From positions 1-60,967 of the forward strand of contig CANHVK010000005.1 in assembly GCA_947464135.1 (NCBI GenBank): DNA of 60,967 nt, written 5' to 3'. The notes beneath the pieces are model-generated. The model made no database searches, was not told the origin of the DNA, and was given only the letters and a program-made list of their open reading frames with translations. Source of the DNA: Flavobacteriia bacterium. GTDB lineage: Bacteria; Bacteroidota; Bacteroidia; Flavobacteriales_D; Crocinitomicaceae. This document shows, one piece after another, positions 36,490 through 46,386 of the stretch. How positions within the stretch are numbered: the first letter of the stretch is position 1; the number at the start of each line of letters is the position of its first letter. The position numbers and the translations under genes were made by a program.

Positions 36490-37446
36490 ATGATTGAATT
36501 TGAGATTTTTGGTAATAAAGATACCCGTTCAGGATTCGGAGAAGGATTACACGAATTGGGTAAAACAAATGAGAATGTAGTTGCATTATGTGCTGACCTT
36601 ACAGGTTCTCTTAAAATGGATGCTTTTGCGAAAGATTTTTCAAATCGATTTTTCCAAGTAGGTATTGCTGAAGCAAATATGATTGGTATGGCTGCAGGAA
36701 TGACAATCGGTAATAAAATTCCTTACACAGGTACCTTTGCAAACTTTTCTACAGGTAGAGTATATGACCAAATTAGACAGTCAGTTGCTTACTCTAACAA
36801 AAACGTTAAAATTTGTGCATCGCACGCAGGATTAACTTTAGGAGAAGATGGTGCAACTCATCAAATCTTAGAAGACATAGGTATGATGAAAATGCTTCCT
36901 AATATGACAGTAATTGTTCCTGCAGATTTTAATCAAACAAAACAAGCTACAATTGCAATTGCTGATCATCAAGGTCCAGTTTACCTGCGTTTTGGTAGAC
37001 CTGTAATGCCAATTTTTATACGTCCTGATGCAAAATTTGAAGTAGGAAAAGCAGATGTTTTAATTGAAGGAAGTGATGTTACTATTGTTGCATGTGGACA
37101 TATGGTGTGGAAATCAATTGAAGCTGCAAGAATCCTGGAAGAAAAAGGCATTTCTGTTGAGTTAATTAATATGCATACAATAAAACCACTTGACGAAAAT
37201 ACATTACTAAAATCGTTAGCTAAAACAAAATGTGTTGTAACTGCTGAAGAGCATATGATGGCAGGTGGTCTTGGTGAGTCTGTTGCCCAAGTAATTACAA
37301 AAAACATATTAGTTCCACAAGAGTTTGTTGCTGTAAACGATAGTTTTGGTGAAAGTGGAACTCCGATGGAATTAATGACAAAATACAACATAGACACAGC
37401 TGATATTGTTAATGCTTCAGAAAAAGTGATCTCAAGAAAAAAATAA
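36490..37446 (+). CDS. transketolase, C-terminal (pyrimidine/C-domain) subunit
   Basis: A 318-residue protein equal to the second half of transketolase. Signatures are [27 protein letters not shown] with the conserved catalytic Glu (E of AEANMIG), [16 protein letters not shown] and the C-terminal domain [14 protein letters not shown]. It completes the enzyme with the subunit at 34252, presumably as an alpha2beta2 complex. It is separated from that partner by the VWA gene. The aminotransferase gene starts 11 bases downstream. Confidence 0.93.
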   Translation: MIEFEIFGNKDTRSGFGEGLHELGKTNENVVALCADLTGSLKMDAFAKDFSNRFFQVGIAEANMIGMAAGMTIGNKIPYTGTFANFSTGRVYDQIRQSVAYSNKNVKICASHAGLTLGEDGATHQILEDIGMMKMLPNMTVIVPADFNQTKQATIAIADHQGPVYLRFGRPVMPIFIRPDAKFEVGKADVLIEGSDVTIVACGHMVWKSIEAARILEEKGISVELINMHTIKPLDENTLLKSLAKTKCVVTAEEHMMAGGLGESVAQVITKNILVPQEFVAVNDSFGESGTPMELMTKYNIDTADIVNASEKVISRKK

Positions 37447-37457
37447 TTTACATATTT

Positions 37458-38645
37458 ATGGATAAGGATTTATTTTTAAAAATTCAAGGTCAAACAAATC
37501 CTTATCCATATTTAATCGATGTAGACTACGCGAAAGGAATTTACATTTATGATAAATCAGGGAAATCTTACATGGATATGATCTCTGGTGTTGCTGTAAA
37601 TAATGTAGGGCATAGTCATCCAAAAATAATTGAATCTATTAAAAAACAATTGGATAAATACATGCACGTAATGGTGTATGGAGAATTTATCCAAGATAGT
37701 ACCTTAGCTTTTTCTGAAAAGTTAATCTCACTTTTACCACCAAATCTAAATTGTGTTTATCCAGTAAATTCAGGAACTGAAGCAAATGAAGCCGCAATTA
37801 AATTAGCTAAACGTGTAACTGGTAGAACAGAAATAGTTTCATTTAGAGGATCATATCATGGCAGTACACACGGCTCAATGAGTGTTTCAGGAAATGAAAT
37901 AAAAAAGCAAGCTTTTAGACCCTTACTATCAGATGTTCGGTTCTTAAGACATAATTGTATAGAAGATCTTTCACAAATATCTGAAAAAACAGCAGGTGTA
38001 ATTATTGAAACAATTCAAGGTGATGCTGGTGTTAGAGAAAGTACCAAAGAATTTCTTACAGCTTTAAGAAATAAATGCGATGAAACCGGAGCCTTATTGA
38101 TCTTTGATGAAATTCAATGTGGTATGGGACGAGCAGGATCTATTTTTGCCTTCGAACGAAATGGGATTATTCCTGATATCTTAACACTTGGTAAAGCATT
38201 AGGGGGTGGACTTCCTATAGGTGCACTTATATCTTCTTATGAAAATCTAAACAAATTCACCCATAACCCAATGTTGGGACATATAACAACTTTTGGAGGA
38301 AATCCAGTGATATGTGCATCAGCTTATGCTTTTTTAGAAATACTTACCAATGAAATAGACTTCAATGAAGTAGATAAAAAAGGAGAATTATTTGTATCTA
38401 TGCTTTCACAAAATGATGAAATAAAAGAAATTAGACGTGTTGGAATGATGTATGCTTTTGATATGGAATCCTTTGAACGCGTTGAAAAAGTTGTTAAACG
38501 ATGCTTAGAATTAGGACTCATTAGTTTTTGGTTTTTGTCTCACCCATATAGTTTTAGATTATCTCCACCATTAAACATTAGTGAAAAAGAATTAATAACA
38601 GCTGGTGAAATAATCTTAAAAGCAATTCAAGAAACAAAAAATTAA
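37458..38645 (+). CDS. class III aminotransferase
   Basis: A 395-residue PLP enzyme of the class III (omega) family, similar to ornithine/acetylornithine aminotransferases. It has NVGHSHPKIIESI, NSGTEANEAAIKLAKR, IFDEIQCGMGRAGS and the PLP lysine in LTLGKALGGGLPIGA. The substrate cannot be told; acetylornithine, ornithine or 4-aminobutyrate type amines are candidates, and no arginine gene is near. It closely follows the transketolase C-subunit and precedes a YdeI-like gene by nine bases, so it belongs to the same transcript. Confidence 0.86.
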   Translation: MDKDLFLKIQGQTNPYPYLIDVDYAKGIYIYDKSGKSYMDMISGVAVNNVGHSHPKIIESIKKQLDKYMHVMVYGEFIQDSTLAFSEKLISLLPPNLNCVYPVNSGTEANEAAIKLAKRVTGRTEIVSFRGSYHGSTHGSMSVSGNEIKKQAFRPLLSDVRFLRHNCIEDLSQISEKTAGVIIETIQGDAGVRESTKEFLTALRNKCDETGALLIFDEIQCGMGRAGSIFAFERNGIIPDILTLGKALGGGLPIGALISSYENLNKFTHNPMLGHITTFGGNPVICASAYAFLEILTNEIDFNEVDKKGELFVSMLSQNDEIKEIRRVGMMYAFDMESFERVEKVVKRCLELGLISFWFLSHPYSFRLSPPLNISEKELITAGEIILKAIQETKN

Positions 38646-38654
38646 TTTGTTATT

Positions 38655-39281
38655 ATGCAAACTTCTCCACTAGTAGATTTATTTTTTATCGATGGATGCG
38701 GTCGATGTAAATTATACAAAACTCCAGCTTGTAAAGTACATACATGGAAAAATGAACTACAAGCTCTAAGACAAATCGCTTTAAATAGTGGATTATTAGA
38801 AGAATTAAAATGGAAACAACCTTGCTATACTTTTAATGGGAAAAACATATTGATAGTGAGTGCTTTCAAAGAATCTTGTATTATTGGTTTTATGAAGGGA
38901 GTACTAATGAAAGATAAGGTAGGAATTCTTGAAATGCCTGGTGAAAATTCAAATTCATCAAGGTTTATAAGATTCAAAAATCTTGAAAGAATTCTTGAAT
39001 TAGAAAATATAATTACCGACTACATTAAAGAAGCTATAGAAATTGAAAAATCGGGTTCTAAAATTATTTCAAAAAAAATTGAAGAGTATCAAATTCCAGA
39101 AGAACTAAGTGAAGAATTTGATAATGATAATTCATTTAAAACTGCATTTAAATCACTTACACCAGGAAGACAAAAAGGATATATCATCCACTATTCTTCA
39201 GCAAAACAAAGTGCAACAAGAATATCAAGAATTCTAAAATCAAAAGAAGCAATTTTTCAAGGAAAAGGTTTAAATGAATAG
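38655..39281 (+). CDS. YdeI/OmpD-associated family protein
   Basis: A 208-residue cytoplasmic protein. The central block resembles DUF1801 (LKWKQPCYTFNGKNILIVSAFKESC), and the C-terminal part contains IPEELSEEFDNDNSFKTAF and LTPGRQKGYIIHYSSAKQSATR, the hallmark of OmpD-associated (OmdA) proteins. An N-terminal CGRCKLYKTPACK segment carries two cysteine pairs and is unusual but I cannot say what it does. Function in the family is unknown. It is convergent with the SNF2 helicase gene seven bases away. Confidence 0.82.
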   Translation: MQTSPLVDLFFIDGCGRCKLYKTPACKVHTWKNELQALRQIALNSGLLEELKWKQPCYTFNGKNILIVSAFKESCIIGFMKGVLMKDKVGILEMPGENSNSSRFIRFKNLERILELENIITDYIKEAIEIEKSGSKIISKKIEEYQIPEELSEEFDNDNSFKTAFKSLTPGRQKGYIIHYSSAKQSATRISRILKSKEAIFQGKGLNE

Positions 39282-39288
39282 CGTATAT

Positions 39289-42200
39289 TTAAAATAAATC
39301 CAATAATTCTTCTTTAGTTAGTAATTTAAGTATAGTGTCATCTGTTTGAATTAAATCTGAAGCTATTTCTTTTTTAGATGATTGTAATTTAACGACTTTA
39401 TCTTCAATAGTACCTGGAGTTATTAATCTGACTGCAATTACATGTTTATCTTGACCTATACGATAACATCTATCAATAGCTTGATTTTCTACAGCAGGGT
39501 TCCACCAAGGATCAACCAGATAAACATAATCGGCTTCGGTTAAATTTAATCCAGTTCCTCCTGCTTTTAGACTAATCAAAAAGACACGAATTTCATCGTT
39601 TTCTTGAAATTCTTCAACTATTTGTTCTCTATTTTTAGATTGACCCGTTAAATAGGAAAATGCAATTTTTTCATTTTCTAATTCGGTTTTTATTAAATCT
39701 AACATACCAACAAATTGACTAAAAACCAAAATCTTATGGTAACGATGTTTTTCTCTAATCTCTTGTAATAAAACCCGGATTTTTGCGGAATCATTGCCGT
39801 AATATTCTTCTTCATTCAATAATGCTGGTGAGTTACAAATTTGTCGGAGTTTTGTCAATGCCGCCAACATATACATAGTTTCCATATTTTTCTTTTTTGA
39901 AGAAGAAGCTTTCAGGAAATCGCGCATTTCTTTTTTATAACTCTCATATACATCACGTTGCTCTTTACCCATTTCACAATATAAAATCATTTCTGTTTTA
40001 TCTGGTAATTCGGTAGCAACTTGTGCTTTAGTTCGTCTAAGAACAAATGGATTAATTCTTTTTTGTAATTCTCTCGAACGTTCTAAATCCTTGTATTTAT
40101 CGATTGGAATTGAAAAATCCTCTTTAAATTGAGTTTGTGAACCTAGTAACCCTGGACAAGCAAACGAAAGTTGTGCATACAAATCAAACGTATTATTTTC
40201 AATTGGCGTCCCTGTCATTACTATTTTATTTCTTGACTTCAGTAAACGAACTGATTTATATCGTTGTGATTCTGGGTTTTTAATCGCTTGAGATTCATCT
40301 AAAAAGATATAATTAAAAGCAAAATCTTTTAAATAGTAAACGTCAGAAAGTAATGTACCATAGGAAGTTAAAATCAATTCATGTTTTTCTAAATGTTGTG
40401 CTGACTTAATTCTTTCTGAACCATATATAGTATGTAATTTCAAACTTGGTGCAAACTTTTTTAATTCTTGTTGCCAATTAAAAATTAAGGATGTTGGAAC
40501 AACAACTAAATTGGTGTTTTTTCTTTTATGCTTGCGTTGTGTTAAAATAAAAGCGATGATCTGGATTGTTTTCCCCAGTCCCATATCATCTGCCAAACAA
40601 CCACCAAAATTGAATTCATCTAAAAAACACAACCAATTCAATCCTTCTTTTTGATAATCCCTCAATTCGGCATTCAATTCTTTAGGGATTGGAACTTGCT
40701 TAACTGACTTAAAGGATTGAAGTTTATTTTTTAATGTAATAATCTCCTCTCGAACTTCTTGTGAAAGAAATTCATTTTCAAAAACTTCTTCTAAATAAGA
40801 AACATTAATTTTTGGAATACGAATTTTATCTTTTACTAACTCTCCTCCTCTAAAATATGCTGAGAACCTATCTAACCATTCTTGTGGTAAAATTCCTAGG
40901 CTACCATCTTTTAATTGAATAAACTTTGTTCTATTTTTAACTGCTTTTTGTAACTGTTTTAAAGGAACCAACTGATTACCAAAACTAATTTCAATTGAAG
41001 TATCAAACCAATCAATTCCACTAGTTACAGTAACACCTACTTTTACTTTGTGTTGATTATATTGATTTTCTTTAATTGAATTAAACCCTAAAATTACATA
41101 ACCTAAATCACGCCATTGTTCAAAAACATCTAAAAACCAGCCTTCTTCAAAAAACTTTCGCTTAGAAATATAGAAAAATTCTTGTCCCTCTTGTTCTGAA
41201 AAATCATAATATTGTCGCTGTAATACAGCAATCATTTTATATTCTTCTTCGTTTTCACGAGACATCAAATACTCATCTCCATTACCATCTTTTAAATACA
41301 CTTGTTTTTTAGAAAGAATAGGAATCTCATGTTCACCATATCTAAACACAGGTGTCAATAAAATAAAATCTTCTTCTTCGGAAATATAAATGATTTTTTC
41401 ACGTGAATTATCGAGAAAAAACTCCTTTTGAATACTTTGTGGAGCCTTTTTTACAAAAGAATATTCAAGTTTAACTGATAATGCCAAAGGTTCAAGAACT
41501 TCCTTATAAAAAACATCAAATTGAGATTGATGAATGATTAATTTTCCTCCTTGTTTTTTGAAGTAGGACAAAAACTGAATCAATACGGGAGAATCTACAA
41601 AATAATAAACGCCATTTTCAACAATAAAATACGCAAGTTTTATCTCCAAATGAGAAAGTGGTAATTTTCTTCCACGAACAAAAACTTGTGGTTTTACCTC
41701 ATAAAAAGCATCTTTTTGATCTATTTTCAATGAAAAATCTATCGAAACAGCATCGATTTGAATAGGTTCAATCGAATTTGCGGTAATTGATTCTGATTTT
41801 TTTGGATTTAAATAATAAAATGGAAAGCGTTTAGGATTGGAAATAATTTCTTTGAGTGCATGTAAGTCTAATTGTACATTCTCATCCGAATGATGCCTAT
41901 ATCCTGATAATTGTTTAATTGCAGAATAAAATTTGATTTCTTTCATTCGCTCCGATCCAAGAATAGCTTTTTCTATCGCAACCTCTTGAATTGGATTTTT
42001 TATTTTTCCATCCCGTGTTAATTTTGATCCAAACAAACCTACATTCAAACATTGATTTCGCAGTGAATAATTAAAAACTATAAATTCGATATCATTTACC
42101 TGCACTTTGGCATTTTTAAATAGAGAAGTAGATTTTGGAATTAATAATTCTTTAATTCTACTCAATGAATGTATATCAACCGGAACCAGCCCTTTCTTCT

Positions 42201-42672
42201 TTAAACGAATTTCAAAGTTATGATACGTCGGAATCAACTCAAAATAAACATCTAAATCATTTTCGTTTTGTACCCCATACTTAACTGCTTCTTTTTGAAA
42301 TAATATGTAACGTATATTTTTATCAAAGAAAATACGGTATTTATCGTGTTGCACCAATAAATAAAGCGTTTGTGCCTGATGCTCACACATTTTTTCTTTG
42401 GGTGTTCCGCAACGACAATATAAAGTAAGTTCGTTTGTTTCTTCATTTAAATCAACAATTACAGGAGAATTTCGTGTTTGAAAATCTAACCCTAATTCCA
42501 AATGATTCAAATAAATAACTTCGTGATAAGGCGTTAAATTGTAAGGACTTTTAAATTGGGAAACACCTGTTGCATGTTTGTAAATAAAAGCAGTATCATA
42601 TTTTGAAAAGTCTACATCTGAAAGTATATACTCATATGGATTGGTTTCGTTATTTGACTTTTTTTCAGACAT
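39289..42672 (-). CDS. SNF2-family DEAD/DEAH-box helicase
   Basis: A 1127-residue protein. The N-terminal ~600 residues carry a zinc-finger-like cysteine group (YCRCGTPKEKMCEHQ, a SWIM-like pattern) and beta-rich regions. The SNF2 motor (about 660-1120) has GLADDMGLGKTIQIIAF (motif I), LDESQAIKN (motif II, DESQ), MTGTPIENN, SLKAGGTGLNLTEADYV and CYRIGQ. It is an ATP-driven DNA translocase or remodeller of the bacterial Rad54/HepA-like type. The longer frame starts at 42732, but the terminator of pnp lies at 42721-42750, so the ATG at 42672 is more likely. The gene is preceded by pnp and transcribed in the same direction. Confidence 0.92.
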   Translation of the reverse strand: MSEKKSNNETNPYEYILSDVDFSKYDTAFIYKHATGVSQFKSPYNLTPYHEVIYLNHLELGLDFQTRNSPVIVDLNEETNELTLYCRCGTPKEKMCEHQAQTLYLLVQHDKYRIFFDKNIRYILFQKEAVKYGVQNENDLDVYFELIPTYHNFEIRLKKKGLVPVDIHSLSRIKELLIPKSTSLFKNAKVQVNDIEFIVFNYSLRNQCLNVGLFGSKLTRDGKIKNPIQEVAIEKAILGSERMKEIKFYSAIKQLSGYRHHSDENVQLDLHALKEIISNPKRFPFYYLNPKKSESITANSIEPIQIDAVSIDFSLKIDQKDAFYEVKPQVFVRGRKLPLSHLEIKLAYFIVENGVYYFVDSPVLIQFLSYFKKQGGKLIIHQSQFDVFYKEVLEPLALSVKLEYSFVKKAPQSIQKEFFLDNSREKIIYISEEEDFILLTPVFRYGEHEIPILSKKQVYLKDGNGDEYLMSRENEEEYKMIAVLQRQYYDFSEQEGQEFFYISKRKFFEEGWFLDVFEQWRDLGYVILGFNSIKENQYNQHKVKVGVTVTSGIDWFDTSIEISFGNQLVPLKQLQKAVKNRTKFIQLKDGSLGILPQEWLDRFSAYFRGGELVKDKIRIPKINVSYLEEVFENEFLSQEVREEIITLKNKLQSFKSVKQVPIPKELNAELRDYQKEGLNWLCFLDEFNFGGCLADDMGLGKTIQIIAFILTQRKHKRKNTNLVVVPTSLIFNWQQELKKFAPSLKLHTIYGSERIKSAQHLEKHELILTSYGTLLSDVYYLKDFAFNYIFLDESQAIKNPESQRYKSVRLLKSRNKIVMTGTPIENNTFDLYAQLSFACPGLLGSQTQFKEDFSIPIDKYKDLERSRELQKRINPFVLRRTKAQVATELPDKTEMILYCEMGKEQRDVYESYKKEMRDFLKASSSKKKNMETMYMLAALTKLRQICNSPALLNEEEYYGNDSAKIRVLLQEIREKHRYHKILVFSQFVGMLDLIKTELENEKIAFSYLTGQSKNREQIVEEFQENDEIRVFLISLKAGGTGLNLTEADYVYLVDPWWNPAVENQAIDRCYRIGQDKHVIAVRLITPGTIEDKVVKLQSSKKEIASDLIQTDDTILKLLTKEELLDLF

Positions 42673-42720
42673 AGTTTTAGCTAGCTTATAAAAATAGAAA
42701 TTAAATTTATTTCTGTTTAA

Positions 42721-42750
42721 CAAAAAAGCCACCTCAAATGAGATGGCTTT
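42721..42750 (-). terminator. pnp terminator
   Basis: On the minus strand AAAGCCATCTC (with ATTT loop) pairs with GAGGTGGCTTT through one G-U wobble, and is followed by six Ts. It sits 19 bases after the pnp stop codon and just before the SNF2 start. Confidence 0.8.
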
Positions 42751-42768
42751 AAAAAGTGTATATATATC

Positions 42769-44925
42769 TTAAGCTTCTTTTGGAGCTTCAGTTGATACTT
42801 CTTCTTTTCTTTCTGGCCTTGGAAGTAATACTTTACGAGAAAGTTTCCATTTTTTAGTTTTTGGATCTTTACCCATCACTTTAAAACGAACTACATCACC
42901 TTCTTTACAAACATCTTCCATTTTAGCGATTTTCTCCCAGTTAAATTCAGAAATATGAATTAAACCGTCAGTACCAGGAAGAATTTCAACGAAACAACCG
43001 TAAGCTTGTAACGATTTGATTTTACCTTCATACTCAGCACCTTCTTCTACAACTGGAGGAAAAGCAATTAGCTTAATTCGACGAACCGCTTCGGCCATAT
43101 CATCTCCATTGTTAGACATGATTTGTACACGACCTTCACCACCTTCCAATTCTTCAATTGTAATTGTAGTATTTGTCTCTTTTTGAAGTCCTTGTATAAT
43201 TTTTCCGCCAGGTCCGATGATTGCACCAATCACATCATTTGGAACATTGAATGCTTCAATACGTGGTGTTTGTGGTTTTAAGTCAGCATTAGGTACAGAA
43301 ATTGTTTCTGTGATTTTACTTAAAATATGTAAACGTCCAGCTCTAGCTTGTTCTAAAGCTTGAGTCAATACCTCATATGGTAGACCATCCACTTTAATAT
43401 CCATCTGACAAGCAGTGATACCTTTAGCAGTACCAGTCACTTTAAAGTCCATATCACCTAAATGATCTTCATCACCTAATATATCAGACAATACAGCAAA
43501 CTTACCATTCTCAGCAATTAATCCCATCGCAATACCAGAAACTGGTGCAGTAATCGGAACACCACCATCCATCAATGCTAAAGTACCAGCACAAACTGTT
43601 GCCATTGAAGAAGAACCGTTCGACTCTAAAATTTCAGATACTAAACGAATTGTATATGGATAATCAGCTGGCAATACAGGTTTTAATGCTCTCAAAGCTA
43701 AATTACCATGTCCAACTTCACGTCTAGATGTTCCACGAATAGGCTTCGCTTCACCTGTAGAGAATGGTGGGAAATTATAATGTAACATAAACTTCTCGGT
43801 TCCTTTGAATGTTACACCATCTAACATTTGTTCATCCATTTTACCACCTAAAGTTAAAGTAGTCAATGATTGAGTTTCCCCCCTAGTAAATACAGAAGAA
43901 CCATGAACAATTGGTAAATAATCAATTTCACACCAAATTGGTCTGATTTGTTCAAATCCACGTCCATCTAAACGAATTTTTTCGTCAACCATTACGTTAC
44001 GAACAGCTTTTTTCTTTACTCCAGAGAAATAAGTAGAAATAAATCCACCAAATTCAGCTAATTCTTCTTCAGTAAAAGTTGCCTTAAATTCTTCTTTGAT
44101 AGCATCAAATAATTCTGAACGTTTTGCTTTAGAAGCTAATCCCATACGAGCAACTTCTTTGCATTTTTCATAACATGCATCAAAAACTCTTTGTTTGATT
44201 TCTTCGTTATGTATTTCGTGAGAATATTCTCTTTTAGGATTTGCTGAAGGAATTTGAGCCGCTAATTCTAATTGGAAATTACATTGTTCGATAATTGCTT
44301 GATGTGCAATCTTAATAACTTCAACCATTTCAGCTTCAGAAATCTCTTTCATCTCACCTTCAAGCATTACGATGTCTTTCACCGTACCAGCAATCATGAT
44401 ATCAAGATCAGACTCTTTCATTTGAGAAACTGTAGGGTTAACTACAAATTCACCATTGATTCTACCTACACGCACTTCTGACATAGGTCCGTTGAATGGA
44501 ATATCAGAAACAGCAATTGCTGCAGAAGCAGCTAAACCACACAATGCATCTGGTTGGTGTTCTTCATCATACGAAAGTAATTGAATCATCAATTGTACTT
44601 CAGCATGATAATCATCTGGAAATAATGGACGTAGGGCACGATCCACTAAACGCATAATTAATACTTCATTGTCTGATGGTCTTCCTTCTCTTCTCAAGAA
44701 ACCACCTGGAATTCTACCAGCAGCAGCGAATTTTTCTTTGTAATCTACTGTTAATGGTAAGAAATCCACTCCATCTTTAGCTGTTGGTGCTGCCACAACA
44801 GTAGCTAACAACACAGTGTTGCCCATTTGTAACACCACAGAACCGTCTGCTTGCTTTGCAAGTTTTCCTGTCTCGATGGAGATCTCTTTTCCTCCTGTAG
44901 TGATGGACTTTTTAACTATATTCAT
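42769..44925 (-). CDS. pnp: polyribonucleotide nucleotidyltransferase
   Basis: A 718-residue phosphorolytic 3'-5' exoribonuclease. It has two RNase PH domains, with [18 protein letters not shown] and [19 protein letters not shown] among the active-site signatures, a helical linker, a KH domain around [19 protein letters not shown] and a C-terminal S1 domain ([20 protein letters not shown]). Length and order match the E. coli enzyme. It degrades mRNA in the degradosome or alone and follows rpsO on the same strand, the usual arrangement in bacteria. An rpsO terminator lies in the 94-base gap. Confidence 0.97.
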   Translation of the reverse strand: MNIVKKSITTGGKEISIETGKLAKQADGSVVLQMGNTVLLATVVAAPTAKDGVDFLPLTVDYKEKFAAAGRIPGGFLRREGRPSDNEVLIMRLVDRALRPLFPDDYHAEVQLMIQLLSYDEEHQPDALCGLAASAAIAVSDIPFNGPMSEVRVGRINGEFVVNPTVSQMKESDLDIMIAGTVKDIVMLEGEMKEISEAEMVEVIKIAHQAIIEQCNFQLELAAQIPSANPKREYSHEIHNEEIKQRVFDACYEKCKEVARMGLASKAKRSELFDAIKEEFKATFTEEELAEFGGFISTYFSGVKKKAVRNVMVDEKIRLDGRGFEQIRPIWCEIDYLPIVHGSSVFTRGETQSLTTLTLGGKMDEQMLDGVTFKGTEKFMLHYNFPPFSTGEAKPIRGTSRREVGHGNLALRALKPVLPADYPYTIRLVSEILESNGSSSMATVCAGTLALMDGGVPITAPVSGIAMGLIAENGKFAVLSDILGDEDHLGDMDFKVTGTAKGITACQMDIKVDGLPYEVLTQALEQARAGRLHILSKITETISVPNADLKPQTPRIEAFNVPNDVIGAIIGPGGKIIQGLQKETNTTITIEELEGGEGRVQIMSNNGDDMAEAVRRIKLIAFPPVVEEGAEYEGKIKSLQAYGCFVEILPGTDGLIHISEFNWEKIAKMEDVCKEGDVVRFKVMGKDPKTKKWKLSRKVLLPRPERKEEVSTEAPKEA

Positions 44926-44961
44926 ATTTATTTATTTACTAAACTTTTATATCATTTTTTC

Positions 44962-44995
44962 ACAAAAGAAAGGGCAATTGATTTCTCAATTGCCC
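44962..44995 (-). terminator. rpsO terminator upstream of pnp
   Basis: GGGCAATTGA (44972-44981) and TCAATTGCCC (44986-44995) form a ten-bp hairpin with a TTTC loop. On the minus strand it is followed by TTTCTTTTG, a partial T tract. It lies between rpsO and pnp, so pnp would be expressed by read-through or from an RNA processing event, as in E. coli. Confidence 0.75.
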
Positions 44996-45019
44996 CACCC
45001 ATTTTATAAAGATATATGA

Positions 45020-45289
45020 TTAACGACGTAAACCAAGTTCTTTAACAATTGCACGGTAACGGTTGATTTCTTTTTTCTTTAAATAATCCAAAAGACTTCT
45101 TCTTTTACCAACTAACAATTGTAGTGATCTTTGTGTTCCGTAATCTTTTCTGTTTTTCTTTAAGTGCTCAGTTAAATGAGAAATTCTGTAAGAAAATAAT
45201 GCGATTTGCCCTTCAGCAGATCCTGTGTTAGTTTCAGACCCTGCGTATTTTGCAAAAATCTCTTTCTTTTTTTCTGTTTCTAAATACAT
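45020..45289 (-). CDS. rpsO: 30S ribosomal protein S15
   Basis: An 89-residue S15. It has [57 protein letters not shown] and the C-terminal [12 protein letters not shown], all matching the family at full length. S15 binds 16S rRNA early in 30S assembly and, in several bacteria, represses its own mRNA. A strong promoter and a short leader hairpin precede it. Confidence 0.97.
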   Translation of the reverse strand: MYLETEKKKEIFAKYAGSETNTGSAEGQIALFSYRISHLTEHLKKNRKDYGTQRSLQLLVGKRRSLLDYLKKKEINRYRAIVKELGLRR

Positions 45290-45317
45290 GCAAATATTAT
45301 TTAATGATTATTATGTA

Positions 45318-45331
45318 GTCCTCTTTAGGAC
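45318..45331 (-). promoter_or_regulatory. 5'-leader hairpin of rpsO
   Basis: On the minus strand GTCCT, the loop AAAG and AGGAC form a five-bp hairpin at 45318-45331. The -7 box ends at 45336, so the predicted transcript would begin at or next to the first base of the hairpin. It could stabilise the 5' end or take part in S15 autoregulation; both are inferences. Confidence 0.4.
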
Positions 45332-45335
45332 GTTG

Positions 45336-45366
45336 CAAATATAGGAATAATTTATATAGTTCCAAA
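45336..45366 (-). promoter_or_regulatory. rpsO promoter
   Basis: On the minus strand TTTG (45363-45366), 19 bases of spacer, then TATATTTG (45336-45343) followed by C. Both elements match the Bacteroidota consensus exactly, and this is the best promoter in the window. The leader would be about 42 bases. Confidence 0.75.
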
Positions 45367-45381
45367 CATTAATTTTAATTT

Positions 45382-46377
45382 CTAATCAATTACTTGACCA
45401 TGCACAATCCCTTCTTTTTTGTGTTCATGAACCGAACCTAAGTTAAATAATGCATCTCCCTTGTTGACAATCGGTGCTTCGTTTACACAAAAAACATACC
45501 CTTTCAATGGAGATTTCACTTTATGCTCAATTTTTCCAAATGGATCTGTAATTACCCCTAATAGTGTACCTACTTCGATTTCAGATCCGTTTTCAATTAT
45601 AGGTAAAAACATCCCTGAATGAGAAGCTCTTACCCACTTTGTTGCTTTTATTAAAATAGGATCAATCGGTTGTTTTTCAAGTTTAAAATGTCTTAAATCT
45701 AAAAATTGCATCAATCGTTTAATACCTTCAAGACCTTCATGAACGACCTTTTCATCAATCGAATTTGTTTTTCCTCCTTCAAACAATAAAATATGCTTAC
45801 CTCTACGATGCATTGATTCGCGAATTGTTCTAGCAATATAGGAAGAATGAATTATAAAAGGAGGATGAAACACTTTCGCTAATTGCACGCTTTCATCATC
45901 TCTAAAAACACATCTTATTTGAGGGAAATTAGTCCTTTGAGCAGATCCAGTATGAAAATCTATAATATAATCAGTGATTGGAGCAATCTCTTTCATGAAA
46001 TGGTATGCAAATCTACTCGCCAAAGACCCATTTTTTGTGCCGGGAAAACAACGATTCAAATCTCTTCCGTCAGGAAGTTCGCGTGACATATTTAAAAAAC
46101 CAAAAATATTAAATACAGGAATACAGATAACTGTACCCTTTGTTGGTTTATTCCAACCTTTTCGTATAACACGACGTACGATTTCCATACCATTGATTTC
46201 ATCTCCATGCATTCCTGCCATTAATAACAAAACAGGGCCATCTTCTACTCCTCTACTCACAATTACAGGGACCTGAATAGGTGTATTTGTATGCAATTTA
46301 GCAACATCAAGGTTCAGTTCTTCCGTTTTACCTGGAATAATTTCTTTCCCTAAAATAACCATTCGCTTTAATGTCAT
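45382..46377 (-). CDS. succinylglutamate desuccinylase/aspartoacylase-family protein
   Basis: A 331-residue zinc carboxypeptidase-like protein of the AstE/AspA family. Zinc ligands are H and E in GMHGDEINGME and a His in IDFHTGSAQ; NIFGFLNMSRELPDGRDLNRCFPG is a family block. The C-terminal ~70 residues are a beta barrel-like region (HKVKSPLKGYVFC, APIVNKGDALFNLG). It could cleave an N-acyl or gamma-glutamyl amide. It follows rimK by nine bases in a four-gene set with a zinc protease and a TPR lipoprotein, a context that recurs with rimK in many bacteria, so a role in removal or processing of a modification is an attractive inference. Confidence 0.85.
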   Translation of the reverse strand: MTLKRMVILGKEIIPGKTEELNLDVAKLHTNTPIQVPVIVSRGVEDGPVLLLMAGMHGDEINGMEIVRRVIRKGWNKPTKGTVICIPVFNIFGFLNMSRELPDGRDLNRCFPGTKNGSLASRFAYHFMKEIAPITDYIIDFHTGSAQRTNFPQIRCVFRDDESVQLAKVFHPPFIIHSSYIARTIRESMHRRGKHILLFEGGKTNSIDEKVVHEGLEGIKRLMQFLDLRHFKLEKQPIDPILIKATKWVRASHSGMFLPIIENGSEIEVGTLLGVITDPFGKIEHKVKSPLKGYVFCVNEAPIVNKGDALFNLGSVHEHKKEGIVHGQVID

Positions 46378-46386
46378 AAGCAGTTG

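Noticed and set aside
36981-37397. 138-codon minus-strand frame inside the transketolase C-subunit gene
   Set aside because: It is antisense to a gene with clear motifs on the plus strand, and the protein has no recognisable domain.
34252-37446. Transketolase as a frameshifted or interrupted single gene
   Set aside because: The two halves end and start cleanly at natural domain borders, and the VWA gene between them is an intact exported protein. The split form is standard in this phylum.
42673-42732. Longer N-terminus for the SNF2 helicase
   Set aside because: The additional codons cross the pnp terminator hairpin and are poorly coding; the ATG at 42672 is preferred.
45974-46276. 100-codon plus-strand frame within the AstE-like gene
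   Set aside because: It is antisense to a real gene and reads as a shadow frame.
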